Source of the DNA: Trichobilharzia szidati
Lineage: Eukaryota; Platyhelminthes; Trematoda; Strigeidida; Schistosomatidae
Length of the DNA stretch: 64,000 bases
Direction: 5' to 3'
NCBI GenBank assembly: GCA_944472155.2
Contig: OX235279.1
Coordinates: forward strand, 60,299,564-60,363,563
In this document: positions 23,233-36,290 of the stretch, in pieces
Layout: the number at the start of each line of letters is the position of its first letter
Numbering within the stretch: the stretch's first letter is position 1
Notes under the pieces: generated by a model
The model's database searches: none
Seen by the model: the letters and a program-made list of their open reading frames with translations, nothing else
What the model was told of the DNA's origin: nothing
Translations under genes and position numbers: made by a program

Positions 23233-24022
23233 CTCCAACCATCTAATAACAACAATTCACAGTGCATCGTGATGTTGAGCCATCTAGTATGGTAGCCACA
23301 TTGTAAACCTGACTGATAGAATTCAGTCTGCAACAAACTAGACATATGAAATTACTTACAAACTGATGTCCAATCAAAATAAAATATACATGAATGCAAA
23401 TAGAATAGTCTTGAAACTGGTAAGTTTTGAGTGGATGTTCCGGGGGGTCCAACTTGTTAGGTTGTGCAAATTGGTGTAAATGGAATATGTTTTGTGTAGT
23501 ACTTTAAAAAGCCAAGTCATTTTTCGTTTAAACAAACGCCAATAAAAAGAATGCTTTACTTCAAATGATAAAAACATTAATTCAAGTTGTATGATACGCG
23601 AATAGAGGACAATCATATTTTCCCCCTAGTGATAGGATGAAAAAAGAAACCAAACAAGCTGCACACATGAGTTCATAGTATTATTAGTGAAGCTGTCTGG
23701 TCCAAAGATTCCAGTGAGCAAGTAGACATGATCTGCATGGCGTGAAAATGAACACATATCTCTATATGTATATGACTTGATTTTTTAAGCTGCAGTTGTC
23801 ATTCGTAACATTCTGTGGAGTTGACTAATCTTTGTTGGTCAGTGAGTTTGTGGTGCTGTTACTGAAGTTATTTTGAATTTTTTAAGTAGCTTGATTTGTA
23901 CCACATTAACTCTTTCCAGAAAATACAATGCCTGATGTGATAAAATAAATGTTCCTTGGAATCTGCATAAAAAACACAAACATAAAAACGTAATTTTCAA
24001 CCTAGATAGAACTCATAGAATT

Positions 24023-25000
24023 TTGTCTAACAACATACTTCCAATTCAATACTCAGATATATGAACAGATAAAAGGAACACCAATGGGATCGCCCATATC
24101 GGGATTAAAAGCTGAAGCCGCCATTCAAAGATTAGAATTGATAGCTGTACCTGTAATTAAATCAAAAGTCTGGGTACGATACGTTGATGATACATTTGTA
24201 ATAATTAAAAGAAATGATTTCGAATATACCCATAAACTAACACACAACATATTTTAAGACATCAAATTCACAAGAGAAGCAGAATTAGACAACAAATCCC
24301 ATTTTTCTATGTATTAATGAAGAGAACTAACACAGGAAATTTAGAAACACAATTATATACAAAATAAGCGCACATTGACGAAATACTCAAGTTTTGTAGT
24401 AATAACCCAATTACCCATAGAAGAAACTGTACAGACATTGTTTAAAAGAGTTCGAACACACTGTAGCACTCCAGTGTTGAAGAGAATGCCTGAAAAATAC
24501 CTACTAATCGTCTTCAAAAAGAATGTATATCCTCACAATTCTATCAAAAAGTATTCAAACTTGAGTCATACCACTAACAACAAGCGAACACCAAAGACCA
24601 CAAGAAAATTCATTCTACCATATATAAAACATATTTCCGAAATAACAGCTAAAATATTAAGACCGTTTGAAATAGATACAGCACTCAAGCCAGCTCAATC
24701 CCTTCATTCAATATTGTGCAAACCGAAAGATCCAACAGAAAAAAAGATAAAATTAATACCATTTACAAAATAAATTGTATGAACGGTAACAGACATTACA
24801 TCGGTCAAATTGGGCGTCCCCTTCGAATGTGAATCCAAGAACACACATTAGCTGAGAAAAGACACGATATATATTCTTTCACATCAATGCATGTAGATAA
24901 TTATGGACATCAGTTTGATTGGGATAATGTCGAAAATTTTAAACAGAGGAAACACCGAAACTGCCAGAGAATTCCTAGAAGCTCATTGACCTGGCTAGTA
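24023..25000 (+). pseudogene. Penelope-like element RT and GIY-YIG remnant
   Basis: C-terminal half of a Penelope-like retroelement polyprotein. In order: QIYEQIKGTPMGSPISGLKA at about 24055-24115 and WVRYVDDTFVI at about 24173-24205, where the polymerase YVDD active site is intact; a connection region with stops near 24255-24365; an open frame at 24375-24773 containing RVRTHCSTPVLK and RTPKTTRKFILPYI, typical of the thumb and linker; then NGNRHYIGQIGRPL at about 24781-24825, the start of the GIY-YIG endonuclease, with a stop soon after. PLE proteins join an RT to a GIY-YIG nuclease that nicks the target. Several stops and frameshifts disable this copy, and no terminal repeats are visible around it. 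The family assignment is firm; the subgroup is not. Confidence 0.85.
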
Positions 25001-25650
25001 AGCACCACCACTTAGCACAAAGGATCTCAACTACTCGTATCAGTCACAAGTATATGACGTGATTCTATTTTCCTTGTTTTCATGATAGGCATTAACGGTT
25101 TGAGGTGGACCACATATTGTGATCTCAGTATTTCTTCTTTTTAAAGTAAACTGCGATAATTTGTCATCTCTAACTGTGTAATTTGGAATTGAATAGTTTC
25201 ATCATAATATATTTATATGTTTAGTCTCACAATCACAAATTTTAGTCAGAATAACCAGTGGGTCAAAAATTATTTTATAAAAATCGAAAAATCAAACATT
25301 ACTACTGAATAACTACTCAATAGAATGCGTTCAAAAGTTAATTAAAATCGATAAGAAAAATAAGAGTAGTGATGTAGATAATAAAAATGATATGTGTAAT
25401 AAATAGTTCAAAAGCCTTGATAGTATTACAATACAAGAAAATATCATCAGACGCCCTATGTAAGATTCTCAATAGGACTCGAGTTTCAAACAGACAACTT
25501 ACTCGGAGACAAACTTCGTCAACTTTAAGATACAGTGAACCTAGGTTGACAAAAGAGTATAATTTGCGAAATCTCGCACTTTGAACAACAACTGGTCAGA
25601 CATATACATCAAACCAGTAAGTCCGTTTCAGAGAACTTAGTGTTCATTTG
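25001..25650. other. AT-rich DNA without a recognised feature
   Basis: The first bases may be the last worn codons of the PLE remnant. Otherwise I see no gene or repeat unit. Confidence 0.45.
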
Positions 25651-25970
25651 CAGGATTTCATTATGAATTGACATTGGTCAGAGGACCCTTGGAAAACTGA
25701 GGTGTACTGCGCAGCTGTTTTGTCCTCGTCCGAGACTCTTCATCAGTACGATCCACTGAGGTTAGAACGCAGGACATTATGGTTACAAGGTGATAGAAGT
25801 TGGAAATCATGGACCACTGGATCAGGTCCAAGTGGCTTAATGATTCACGAGCTCGCCTCAGTGAGTGAGTACCAGTGAAGAGTCACAAACTAGGGCGAAA
25901 CAGCTGTCCTATACTCCCAGATCTTCCAACTGTCCTCTAAACTATGTCAGTTCATGATGAAATCATAGGA
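25651..25970. mobile_element. Inverted hammerhead SINE-like element, family 1, copy 2
   Basis: Full-length inverted composite. Left arm on the minus strand, right arm on the plus strand: outer ends GATTTCATTATGAATTGACA and TGTCAGTTCATGATGAAATC are near reverse complements. Each arm contains a hammerhead-like segment with the CAGCTG stem III. The centre (25750-25860) holds worn tRNA-like sequence on the minus strand (AGTGGCTTAA also appears on the plus strand at 25831-25840). Both ribozyme segments have core changes. The plus-strand motif at about 25868-25918 reads AGTGAAGA-GTC, loop, GGGC-GAAACAGCTGTCC; the minus-strand motif (25702-25748) has lost one A-for-G in GAAA (reads CAAAACAGCTG). Confidence 0.7.
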
Positions 25971-26332
25971 ATTCAGCTAGATCTAGATTGACAGACATGA
26001 TTTGGTTAAATATTCTGGAGAAAAGCTCCTCCGTCGATTTGCATTCACTTGCATTTAATCACAAAATAGAGTGGGGCAGGGTGAACTTATTAAAAAGTAA
26101 TATATTTAGGTTGAGAGAGAGGCTGATCATCTTATTATTTTCCATTCAGTTGACACCAAAAATATGTAGTAGGAATGAAATAACGTCTATCCTGGATACT
26201 GCACTGAGAAACGGGAAGGGGGGGGGCTATGTAAAGCAAGTTATGAAGTCATGTAAATACGTTGGTATGATCACGAGCAGTGAATTGTGATTGAAATGTC
26301 ATTCAGGTACCATAGATCAAGTACTCTTATCT

Positions 26333-26556
26333 AAGAGGCAATTCTGTGAGTCACTGGTTCAATGGTAGAATGCCCTCCAACCATACACCTGTTCCGAGGT
26401 TCGATCGTCGACTGATGCACTCCTAAACCTCGCTTAGCTGGTAGTAAGACTGGGAAGAAGATAATGTTTGTTGTGAGGCTAGCAACCTTTACTCATAAAA
26501 AGTAACACTACTGCTACTGAAACTTCAAAGCTTCAGGCCCTATGCTCCATAAAGTC
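26333..26556 (+). mobile_element. tRNA-derived SINE, body B, variant head
   Basis: Plus-strand copy. The tRNA-like head (26350-26420) has an A box TGGTTCAATGGTAGAATGCC and a B box GAGGTTCGATCGTC, clearly different from the heads at 14.4 and 33.6 kb. The body (26425-26530, with GTGAGGCTAGCAACC and CTACTGAAACTTCAAAGC) is body B, and it ends in GCTTCAGGCCCTATGCTCC, the LINE-like tail. So the same body is joined to another tRNA head. The first bases of the body and the tail end are worn. Confidence 0.7.
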
Positions 26557-29500
26557 TCTGATTACTGATCTGATTTACATAGATGCATGTGGACTTCTAG
26601 TTGCAATATTCACTGGAATTATTCAGTAATGATCCACGGGTCTTTTATTTGTCACAATATAATTAATTAGTTTATTTCTATTGTAAATTTTTGACCACTG
26701 ATAGTATTTCTACTTCTTCCTCATTTCCTTCGCTACATATTTTACTGATGTATTTATGCGCAGTTCCGTATGCTGGATATTTATGGGCATTTTTTTTGCT
26801 TATAACTGGTTTTAATATCCGCTACTATGAGATTCTTTTCAAAAATCCTGATTTCAAATCACGTGGAACAATGAATTTATTTATCTATGGAGATTTAGGT
26901 TCATTTCATACATATATATATATATAATTTTTCTGATAAGCTCTAAAACTGTTTTCAAAAGTTATTCTTGAAAATCAAATCGAGGAAAGTTTGAACTCGG
27001 AGAGAAACAGATAAAAATGCTTCATTCCGTAACACTTTTACTCACTGCAGAAAAATGTGAAACTAGGACTAAGCAGACTTCTAATACTTCCTAATATTTA
27101 GCTAACCTTAGATGGACATCCGTTTCTGAATGAAATCAGTATTCTTTCACACCAAAGTATTGTTAGGTATGTTTGGTTACTACATAGCTCAAAATGACAG
27201 GTAGACTACCAGAGCCAAGTTGGTTTCAAACTACTGAATCATGTACTGCTTGTAGAATTTCACATCCTTTGTGTACAAATAAGGGTTAAAAACAGTATTA
27301 CACTCTGCAATACATTATAATGTAGGAAATTTGTAAATTTGTACTAACCTGTACTTTTATTAAAATTATATTTTATTAGTGGAAAACAGACCAAATTCCT
27401 AACAGATGTGTACTGTGCTTTACCTTCACCTAATTAAATCATTTGGTTCTTCAGTCATTTTACACAACCACTCAGTCTCGTTCCAAATAGAAAGAATCTA
27501 ATTTGAAATAACTTTACACTATTATTTCTTATTTTCAATTTTATAATAATGTGGTACTTCACAGAATTCTCTTATTTTTTCCGGTGAATGGATCAATTAC
27601 ATGAGTTTGCAAATGTCAGACAGATACCTTAGCATATTCTTAGTACATATTTTTATCAGATACGACAATCAAATGTTTCTACATAACTTCTTGACATTCT
27701 TCTGACAGCTCAGAAATCTTTTGCATCAAAAGTCGTAATTAAATTATAAAATTCTAAACATTTCAGTCTTAGTATGAGATTTTTTCTCAGGTAGTGTATA
27801 GCATAGGAAATGTTATAATACCGTGGGTTTCGAAAATACCATAGAGGTTTATTTTTTAAAAAATCATTCTTTATAGTGTAATACATAGTGATAGTTTAGA
27901 CGATACGACTGATCATAGCTGTGGGATTATTGAGATTCGTACTATAATAGGTGAATATTTTGATCAAGTTACAAGCGCATATTCACATCTAGACATTATT
28001 CAATCGATCAGCAGTTAGTATCCGCTTTGAACGCAACAACTTTTTCATTCAAATTTTTATTATCCAAGATGTGACGATTAATACTTCTTTGAATTCCTGT
28101 TAATTTGTTTCCAAATATGCATAACTATCTGACTGATTAATTAACTACTAACATCTTGAAATAATAACTCTAAGAGTAAGACATTGAAATAATCACGGAA
28201 TATTATTTGTTATGCCATTGGAGGTGAGCACTAAATGGCAATAAATTCAGAATAAAATAAAAGTTCATATGTTCATAATAATTCTCACCTGAACTTGGAG
28301 TCTATTTTTATGATACTGCTGAATAAAGGGATTAAATTGAGTATCAATGATTACCAGTTATCCAACTGTCTATTATGCTTGGGGTTAAGATTATCGTCTT
28401 ACTAAGCTTCGCATAGTTTATCATAAATACGCTTAAACTTTGGAAAAAAATTATTATGGACTAAAGTTTTCTGAATAATTTGGCTTTAAGTATGGCTTTA
28501 AGCACTTAACTAACGCTTACTGTTAAATTCAATTATTGCAAAAATTATTATGTTATAGGACATTTCTCCAAGAGACAATCGAACGCTTATCCAAATTTTT
28601 ATGTTTTGCCTAACGTATAGGATAAAATCTATTCACAACTAGAAATTTGTTAACTACGATGAAAAGCAGACTATAAATTAGAGTGGTTGCTTTTGTGGTT
28701 GAATAAGATAATAGCCTTTGTTTATTTCATTCATATTGCTCATCTGATAATCTTTAAAATCTATAAAAAATTGCTGCCCAGAAGGGTAGTAATATGGTTG
28801 ACTTGCAGTTTAAAAGTAGAATATTTGTCATTAAAGAAAGTTAGTAAAGCATCTATTACACTATACAGCGTATGTATGAAAGGGTAGATTTTAAATAATT
28901 TCCTTAATTTTCAATTTAAGATTTTGTACACAATTATTTTTATGTTATTATATGTCTTCTATTGAAGAAGACCTGGAAAAGAATTAGGTGAACTATATTT
29001 TGTGAATTTCCGCATTACAATAAATTGTTTATTGGATACGTTAATTTGACATAACGTACAATCATGCAGTATTAATAGCTATATTAACAGCGATAGTAAC
29101 CGTTATCATTTCTATATCACTGCATGTCATATGAAATAAACTTATCTAGCATGGAATTATACTTTACCAGACTGCTCTTATAATAATCACAGTTAATTGG
29201 AAGAATACTGTTTTGATGTTGCACTGGTATATCAATAAATTTAGACCATGTAGGTATTGAAAGAGTAAACATAATCATAGTATTCCTATATTCATGCAGT
29301 CAAAACAAAGTTATGCTTATTACACTAAAGCGTTCATCTACTCATAATTTTTATCGGATTCCTAAGTTTCCGTGATTTTGCAACTATGAGTATTTGTCAA
29401 GCAATTAGGGAATACATAAGGATCATAACACCTGTTCATCCATTTAAAGTTTGCTAGTAATACAACATACTTAGAGGTTTGGACATCAAAACAGTAATTA

Positions 29501-29700
29501 GTTGATGGTTTGACATCATTTCACGAAGAATATGTTATAAAAGGTAAATCAGCATAGAGGCGGGATGGGAGCTTTGATTTTAGATAGTCACCCTAAAACT
29601 AATTTCAAGAGACAGGAATAATACCTCAACTGTGATAATATTCTTGGATTCATACTTCCTCAAACGAAAGCTAACTGTCACACAAAACTTCTGGAATATC
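26557..29700. other. AT-rich DNA without a recognised gene
   Basis: About 3 kb with one TA run at 26912-26926 and no gene, LINE or SINE that I can support. Confidence 0.5.
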
Positions 29701-29759
29701 GGTTTTTCCATTCTATCTTAAGATCTTTGTTCACTATGAGAGGGACTGTTCGTAATACT

Positions 29760-30222
29760 GCAGCTTTTCGGTGATAAATTCGCTGCATTAATAACACAAC
29801 GCCTAAACCATGTGGTAAAAAGAGTACTTAGTGCAGCAGTTGTAAGCTGTCACTTCATAGCTACTCCAATTATGCGTTCGAGAAATAAGAATAAATTGCC
29901 TAATCTACCAGCTTGACTGTTCCTGTGGAGCCAATAACGTTGGATTTAAAGTTAGGCAAGTTCATCATTGGATTTCCGAACATCATCGTGCATGGTTAAG
30001 CGGGGGACAAATTAGGTATATCCAAAGTTGTGTTTTAGCACAGTGGACATAAAGTTGATGCTAATAGAGCATTTAAGGTTATTTATTGCATTCCAACTGA
30101 TATTAGTATTAATAATTCTATATGTATCTGAAGCCTTCGGAACACATCTGAAGAAGTCACATCTGTGGGTTCAAGAAAAAATTCGTATGGTCTTTTTCCT
30201 TACCGTGGTCATCATTACATGA
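29760..30222 (+). pseudogene. GIY-YIG endonuclease remnant of a retroelement
   Basis: Plus-strand relic of the C-terminal nuclease of a retroelement. Upstream, in one frame, HFIATPIMRSRNKNKLPNLP (about 29850-29910) matches the linker before the nuclease. In a second frame CSCGANNVGFKVRQVHHWIS and then EHHRAWLSGG (about 29921-30010) carry the CxC, the YVG-type block and the EHH block of the domain. In a third frame EAFGTHLKKSHLWVQEKIRM (about 30130-30190) matches the C-terminal end. Two or more frameshifts and stops disable it. This domain differs from that in the PLE at 24-25 kb (CSCG instead of NGNRHYIGQ), so it comes from another lineage. I cannot tell whether it is PLE or another GIY-YIG retroelement. 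Confidence 0.6.
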
Positions 30223-30554
30223 ATGCAAAAAACTAACAATTTCCCCCTCTGACTAGACGATTTACAAGTTGCCATTGTCCTACATTATTATCCTGACTAC
30301 ATCATCTTCAAGTGTTTATTATGTAATCAATTCAGACATTGATTTATTTCCTAATTGCTCCTTTCATTTTTCCAAAATTATGCATTGTGTAATCCACTTG
30401 TTTAACTTTTGCAAATATTTCTGCTTTTTATTGTGGCACTGACTTTTTTAGTTGATTATCGGCCCCCCTGATATGCTGACATTGACCAACCATTGTTAAC
30501 AAACTTACCACCATTAGACTGGTAATTTCTGTATTGTATTAGATTTGCTCTCTC

Positions 30555-30572
30555 TATATATATATATATATA
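30555..30572. repeat. (TA)n microsatellite
   Basis: Uninterrupted alternating TA tract preceded by CTCTCT. Confidence 0.9.
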
Positions 30573-33430
30573 CGCTAGGGTAGAGCCATAGATGAGAATC
30601 TAAGTGAAGAGTAATTACTTATTCGGTCAAGCCTTTTGCTTTTTTTATTGTAATTACTGATTGTCACTTTGCAATAAACAAAATTCAAATTGTTTAGAAA
30701 ATAAAAGAATCGCAAATAGTGCCTGAAGAAATTTGTAAGGGAACGGTTAATAAAGAGAAAATTAAATCAGGGTTTTGCATTTTTTAAATCATCAGCCGTC
30801 AGGTGATGTTGTCATGGTAGTGAATAAATATTTTAGTTAAAGAAGTGTATGGAAATTAACTTTTTCATGTATATTCATATAGCGCTAACTCATTTATCAT
30901 TATTTCTAATTAGTGCATAAATTATACCTACTCGCTGACATCATCTGATTTATTTTTTACACCTAACCTTACAATATATATGTTCCCTAATGAGTTATAT
31001 AGTCACTCAACTCACTACAGTGTTCAGATCCATTGAATGAAAAAACGATCTTTCAGTAGTCACAGTAAGCACCTGGTACATCAATGACTTCATCACTTGT
31101 TTGCGCACGTTGACGTTCTGTTGATAATCTTGTCAAATATTATGAAAGATATTGTAAGTCAGAGTACAACTCAAAAGATTTCGATAGGAAAATATACTGA
31201 ACTGAACAAATAGAGAAATTCAGCTTATATGAAGCAAAATAAAAACACAAAACCACATATCCATCAATTATATTTACCATTTCAAGAGCACTGAATGAAA
31301 TTATTAAATTATTTGAATTATTCATTCATAATGTCACCCTTTTATATACAAGTATATGTCTCTATACTGCTTTTGAAGATTTCGTCTGTTTATTCGCTTG
31401 ATTTGTTAGTGACTGACTTAATCTTATTTCCAGTCGTAAGGCTAGGTTACCTGCTGTAAAAGTATCTGAAGTGAAATAATATTATTTCATACAATCATAG
31501 TTCTTTTCTGACTCAAATGAAAATAAACGCGGTGGTGATATAAAGGATAAAAATAAAATTATAGTCATCTACCCATTAATCTGTTCCCCTATTTTACAAT
31601 TTTACCTCACTGATAAATTCAAAGAACATAACTAAGAAAAACCCAGATCTTTTCTAGATCACTTGGGACAATTATCAGAAAACTGAAGATAGTAAAAACA
31701 GGTATAATAAAAGGAAATAAAAAATTGGATACAAACCAAGTAGGCTAGTTTCTTCTGTGTACGTCAATAAAGTGCAGTGTTGTTTGTTTACCACTCCTAT
31801 AGTCGGCTATTATTCCTAAATAAACTGATGATAAGAAACCATTGGTTCAGATCAAATTTACAGTCACAAGTGCTACAAGAAGCATCAGTTTAAGCAGATA
31901 GAACAGTATTTAAAATACTACAGTATTACATAATGATATCCAGTAATGCGTCTGGTGGTCCTTGTCTCATCGTTTTCCAAATAAATATACGTAATGTCCT
32001 TCTTTCTGTAAAATACGGTATCTTTATGCATATATGCATGCTTACTGAATCTATGCCAAAAGCATGTAAATGGTTGGTTGCTTAGTGCACAGTTGACTGT
32101 TGCAGTCTATAATAACTGAAAGTAAACGGCATGTAGCTAGGCTATTCAACTGTATTAGAATAAATGTATTCAAGGAGCAGTTTAACCAAGTAAATGCATC
32201 TTATTGTTCTCAGAAAATTTTTGACTTTAGTTAAATGTAAAGTTCAGAATTCATTTAAACAGTGAGAATTCAGATCTCAACAAATCGAATAAATGAATTC
32301 TTTTTCAACTACACCTATGATTACAAACTTTAATTTTATTATGAGATGCAAATTTTACTCTGGGAAACGTCACTAACAGGGTGATCATAACTAAAAATCA
32401 AAAGCTGGTATGATGTCTTGGAACGTTTTTCATAAATGTATAAGAAAAACTGTTATTTTATTTTAATTTAATTATTGATATAATTTAATTTAACATTTTT
32501 AAGGACAGTGCTAGTAATTACTTATTGGTGAATAGATTACGTTTCTGACAATATACCATAAAACACTGGAAGATTACCATTTTGACTAAAAATGTTATTT
32601 GTCTACGTTGAATTACTTTATGTATGCACATAGAGTGCAGCATTTACACAAATGCAGACACATATTCACATTTCATATAACTGCAAGATGTGAATACATT
32701 ACGTCGCAGCTTATATAGGTGGGTTTCCATCTGAAATATCATCACTGGACATCAACTGCATGAAAAGTTTGTTATGAGTTAGTTTTTGGTATTTTGTTGA
32801 CCATTTGCTGTATTTACTGTATTTATGTTGTGTAAGATACTTTATTAAGTAGCCAGTAGTGTTCCTTGACTAAGCACTACAAAATAATTCCCATGAAACT
32901 TGAGAAATGATAAGTGAAAATTGTCTCAAACGGTAGCTCCTCAGTGTTTGAGATAGGGAACAGAGTCATTAGTGCAGATTTCATTCTTACCATAATCACG
33001 TGTTGAAATTTATGATAACCATATTACATTGTGATTCTTGAATGACATCTTCCTTGAATTGTGCATAACGAGTTTGGGATTGCTTTAAACTTTATTTCAC
33101 CATATTCATTTACTGGCATTTCACACAAATCAACACTTCTAAGCTGCATAGATTTTGACACAGTTAAACACAGACTCACCGTTATGTATGTAGGCAAGGC
33201 ATTTCACAATTTACATGGAAGATAATCCAAGTAATCTTGATGAGCTGTGTATATTAGTCTTAATCGTCCAGCAAAGTGCAGAGAAAATTAGCCACTCATA
33301 GTTGCTAATCAAAAGTTTCATTTCATAAAGCCTTTTGAAAATTAACAATCAGGAGAATATTAGATGTTTTACTTGACTATATCAGTTAACCGTTATTATT
33401 TACAAAGAAATTAAAACAATCTTTGAAAGT
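30573..33430. other. AT-rich DNA without a recognised feature
   Basis: I see no gene, tRNA-like head or retroelement motif in this stretch. Confidence 0.5.
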
Positions 33431-33690
33431 ACACTTGGTGATATTTTTTTATTCCTTCACGTTCCCAGTGGAACTTAGGGCTTCAAGCTAGAGGCCTGAA
33501 TATTCTGTAGCAGTGTTTATTTTTCACAGGATGGGGTTGCTAGCCTCATGCCTAACCTTTCCTCTTAACCAGCTTTTAGTTCTGGCTTATCGAGGTAAAA
33601 GGGTGCGCCGGCCGCGGATCGAACCCCGGACCATGTGTATGGTCGGCGAGCGTCCTAACCGCTATGCCACCGATGCATACATTTGGTGAT
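33431..33690 (-). mobile_element. tRNA-derived SINE, body B, with 12-bp target-site duplication
   Basis: Minus-strand copy. The head (33605-33678) has an intact A box (minus TGGCATAGCGGTTAGG) and B box (GGGTTCGATCC). Body B follows, and the 3' end (33453-33500) carries the LINE-like TATTCAGGCC...CTAAGTTCC-type tail, then a short A-rich stretch. The direct repeat ACA(C/T)TTGGTGAT lies at 33431-33442 and 33679-33690 with one difference. Intact boxes, a tail and a nearly perfect duplication make this the best preserved body-B copy. Confidence 0.88.
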
Positions 33691-36194
33691 TGAAAGTAGC
33701 AAAATACTTATGCACTTTAGAAATTACACAAAATGACTTCATAGTCGATGCTGAGAGCTAAGACAGGCGTGAAAGCTTTCCATATTTTTGAGATTAACAA
33801 AGTATCTAGCTAGAAGTGGCTCTAGCTTTTGTTATGAGAGAAAAGCTTTTATCGCATAAACAGAGAACATTTTTCCTGGATAATTGGAAATCCATTAAAT
33901 AATATTGCAAGTAAATTGCTATTAAAGATGGTCACTGAAAACGTTTTTAACTCAACATCATAACAATTGAGAAATTTAAAAAGGATAAATGAATGTCGAA
34001 CAGATATTGGATATTATGTTCTTATTAAGTAAAATAAATGAGTGGTACATTCATAATCACACTTAAAGCCTGAAATCTTATTACTAAGTTATTTACTGCC
34101 TTTAAATTACGCGAATTTTTGAGAGTGTGACTAGCGTATTTGTGAAGGTGAGGTTCTTCAAAGGGAAACATTCTTTTGCGTTCTAACGAACGCTGAGCCT
34201 TTCTTAACTGGTTTAAAGAAAGAGTTAATAACTTTAAAATTTTTTGAAAACCTATTTGTTTATGTTATTCATGATGTGTTAACTGCTGTGGTAGGAATGT
34301 GAGTAACAGCTTCTTCTTGATTACAAAGCAGTTTATTGAACCATCTGCTAACTGACAAAAATATTTGGACTCACTTTGATTGTGTTAGTTTCACTTATCG
34401 TTTTTGAAGAAAAACGATGAAAAGTTCAAAATATCAATTACACATACTTTAAATAGAAAAGTAACATTACAATGCATTACAATTTATTTTTGTTTAAAGG
34501 CAGACACCATATATTTCTCAAGGTGTAACTTGAAAAGATAGCTAGAAACATATTTCCTATTAACAGACAAGCAAGTTGTATAATAATTTGATTTCATACA
34601 GCAGTCACTTCAAAAGAAGTTCAAACATCGACATTTGTTTGACACTGAAATGAAACATGATTCTTTCTCAAAAGGGTTAATGCATGCTTCCATCGGATTA
34701 AACACATAACAATTTCCGTTGATCGCTTGTAATTATAACAGCTGGTCAGTTCACTAGCTTTTTTCAGTGAGTAGCGTGAGCGTCTCCTTTCGTTACACAT
34801 ACTGGGAGGAAAACAATATTTATCAATATAAAAGGATTATCACGTAAAGTAAGTGAGCCATAATTGTTGACCTTAGATAATTATATCACAAAAGAATTAT
34901 GTTTTACTGAAAAGTTTTAACGAAATAAGTTTTACACAATCACATTTATGTTATAATCAAAACAGTTTCAGTGGACATGATTTTTATTTGGAAAGCATTA
35001 GTGGTTTTGAAACATGGTGAAGGCTGGAAAGGATTGGGATAACTTATATAAACTTTATTAATGCCAGTGGACAGAAAAAGCATATATATATGTATATACA
35101 TGCCTAATTGTTTTGGAAATGTAATAAAGGTGTTGTAAATTTCATGAATTAGATAATTTTTGAGTTTTACGTTTAGATATAGAAAAAAACAGATTTCAGT
35201 TATTTTAAAGTCAGTATTCTATCTAAGAGTGATAGCAGCTACTAATATCACGGATTATACATTCGTTCAGTTATTTTTATCTAATTCACACTAAGTGATT
35301 AAATGTATGAACGTCTTCGTTATCTCTCATCTATTCGAAATATAATAGATCGTTATACAGTTATAATATGCGTAAACGGAAGGTGATTTTTTCCAAAACA
35401 AGTCAGCTGTGAAATAACAGAAAAAACTTCTGAATTATTGAAGGCATTCAAAAAAAGATACCTGAAGGAATATGCGCACATTAAAGTGAGTATATGTTCA
35501 CTTAGCATCTAGTATTTTATTATACTAGTCAAACAAACCTGTCTGCATTGCGGGTTTAAACATCAACTGCTAAATAACATACTCAAAAACAAAAAGTGGA
35601 TAAACTAAGTGAAGACCCAGTGATGAATATCTTGTTTTATCAAACATCAGTTTGAAGTTAAGTATGTGGCAGGTGGTCGAAACGCTGTAAAAATAGAACA
35701 TTAAAATGAAGGTAAAATGTGTCGCTTTACACAATATTTATGATAACTATGAAATATAACTGAGTCTAGTTTTGTGCAGCCATTCATCAGGCTTCTTCGC
35801 TTCATGTACTCGATTATTTGGTAATTAGGACTACAAAAAAGTCATCAGTTTATTGTCATACACCGTGAGCAGAGTTTTCACACTATATTAAAGACCCCAT
35901 GTTGTCAATATTTGTATTAGACCTGTTCAAAGAAATTGGATAACTTCAAGATGTGTTGCATGCTAAAATTATTTTCATATGAATACTCAGTTGATCCCAC
36001 TGAAATTCATTTAGAGAATACTAGGGAAGTTCTTCACTGAGCAAACAGGTTTACATATGCGTCTTTGGACAAATATAGATTTAAAATATAAAGTGGCTAA
36101 CCTGACTTGTACTTTCATAGTTGGAGCTTCTCATTTGAGGAATCATTTAGTAACTAGTGACTACTGTGCATATGATTTCTCCTACTGGCAGCAG
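33691..36194. other. AT-rich DNA without a recognised feature
   Basis: I see no gene or repeat family member. A short TATATATGTATATA run lies near 35083-35098. Confidence 0.5.
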
Positions 36195-36290
36195 TGTGTA
36201 CTCATAAAGACACTTAGGATTGAAACTATGACTTCCACGTTGCGTAAAGAGCATTTTACGACGTAGCCACTGAGATTAAGGCTGCACAAT
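36195..36290 (-). repeat. tRNA-like SINE head, worn
   Basis: On the minus strand, CTCAGTGGCTACGTCGTAAA (A-box-like) is followed about 35 bases later by ATAGTTTCAATCC (B-box-like), which is the spacing of a tRNA-derived promoter. Farther along the minus strand (36165-36195) CACTGCTGCCAGTAGGAG followed by AAA could be a crumbled hammerhead segment like that of family 1. Both readings are weak. Confidence 0.4.

Larger units (their letters stand above)
23097..23347. mobile_element. Inverted hammerhead SINE-like element, family 2, copy 1
   Basis: Two arms in inverted orientation meet at about 23168. The left arm (23097-23168, minus strand) and the right arm (23171-23241, plus strand) share, reading outward, a hammerhead core, the GAAACCTA stem III region, and the block GCTTCTTA-GGATTGCC-CAACC. 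The right arm then continues into a body (23241-23347) that recurs on the minus strand at 41221-41345. Stem III is the palindrome CCTAGG, which differs from family 1 (CAGCTG). The arrangement of stem I and the bases around it resembles the schistosome Sm-alpha hammerhead as I know it. No tRNA-like head is left in this copy. Confidence 0.75.
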
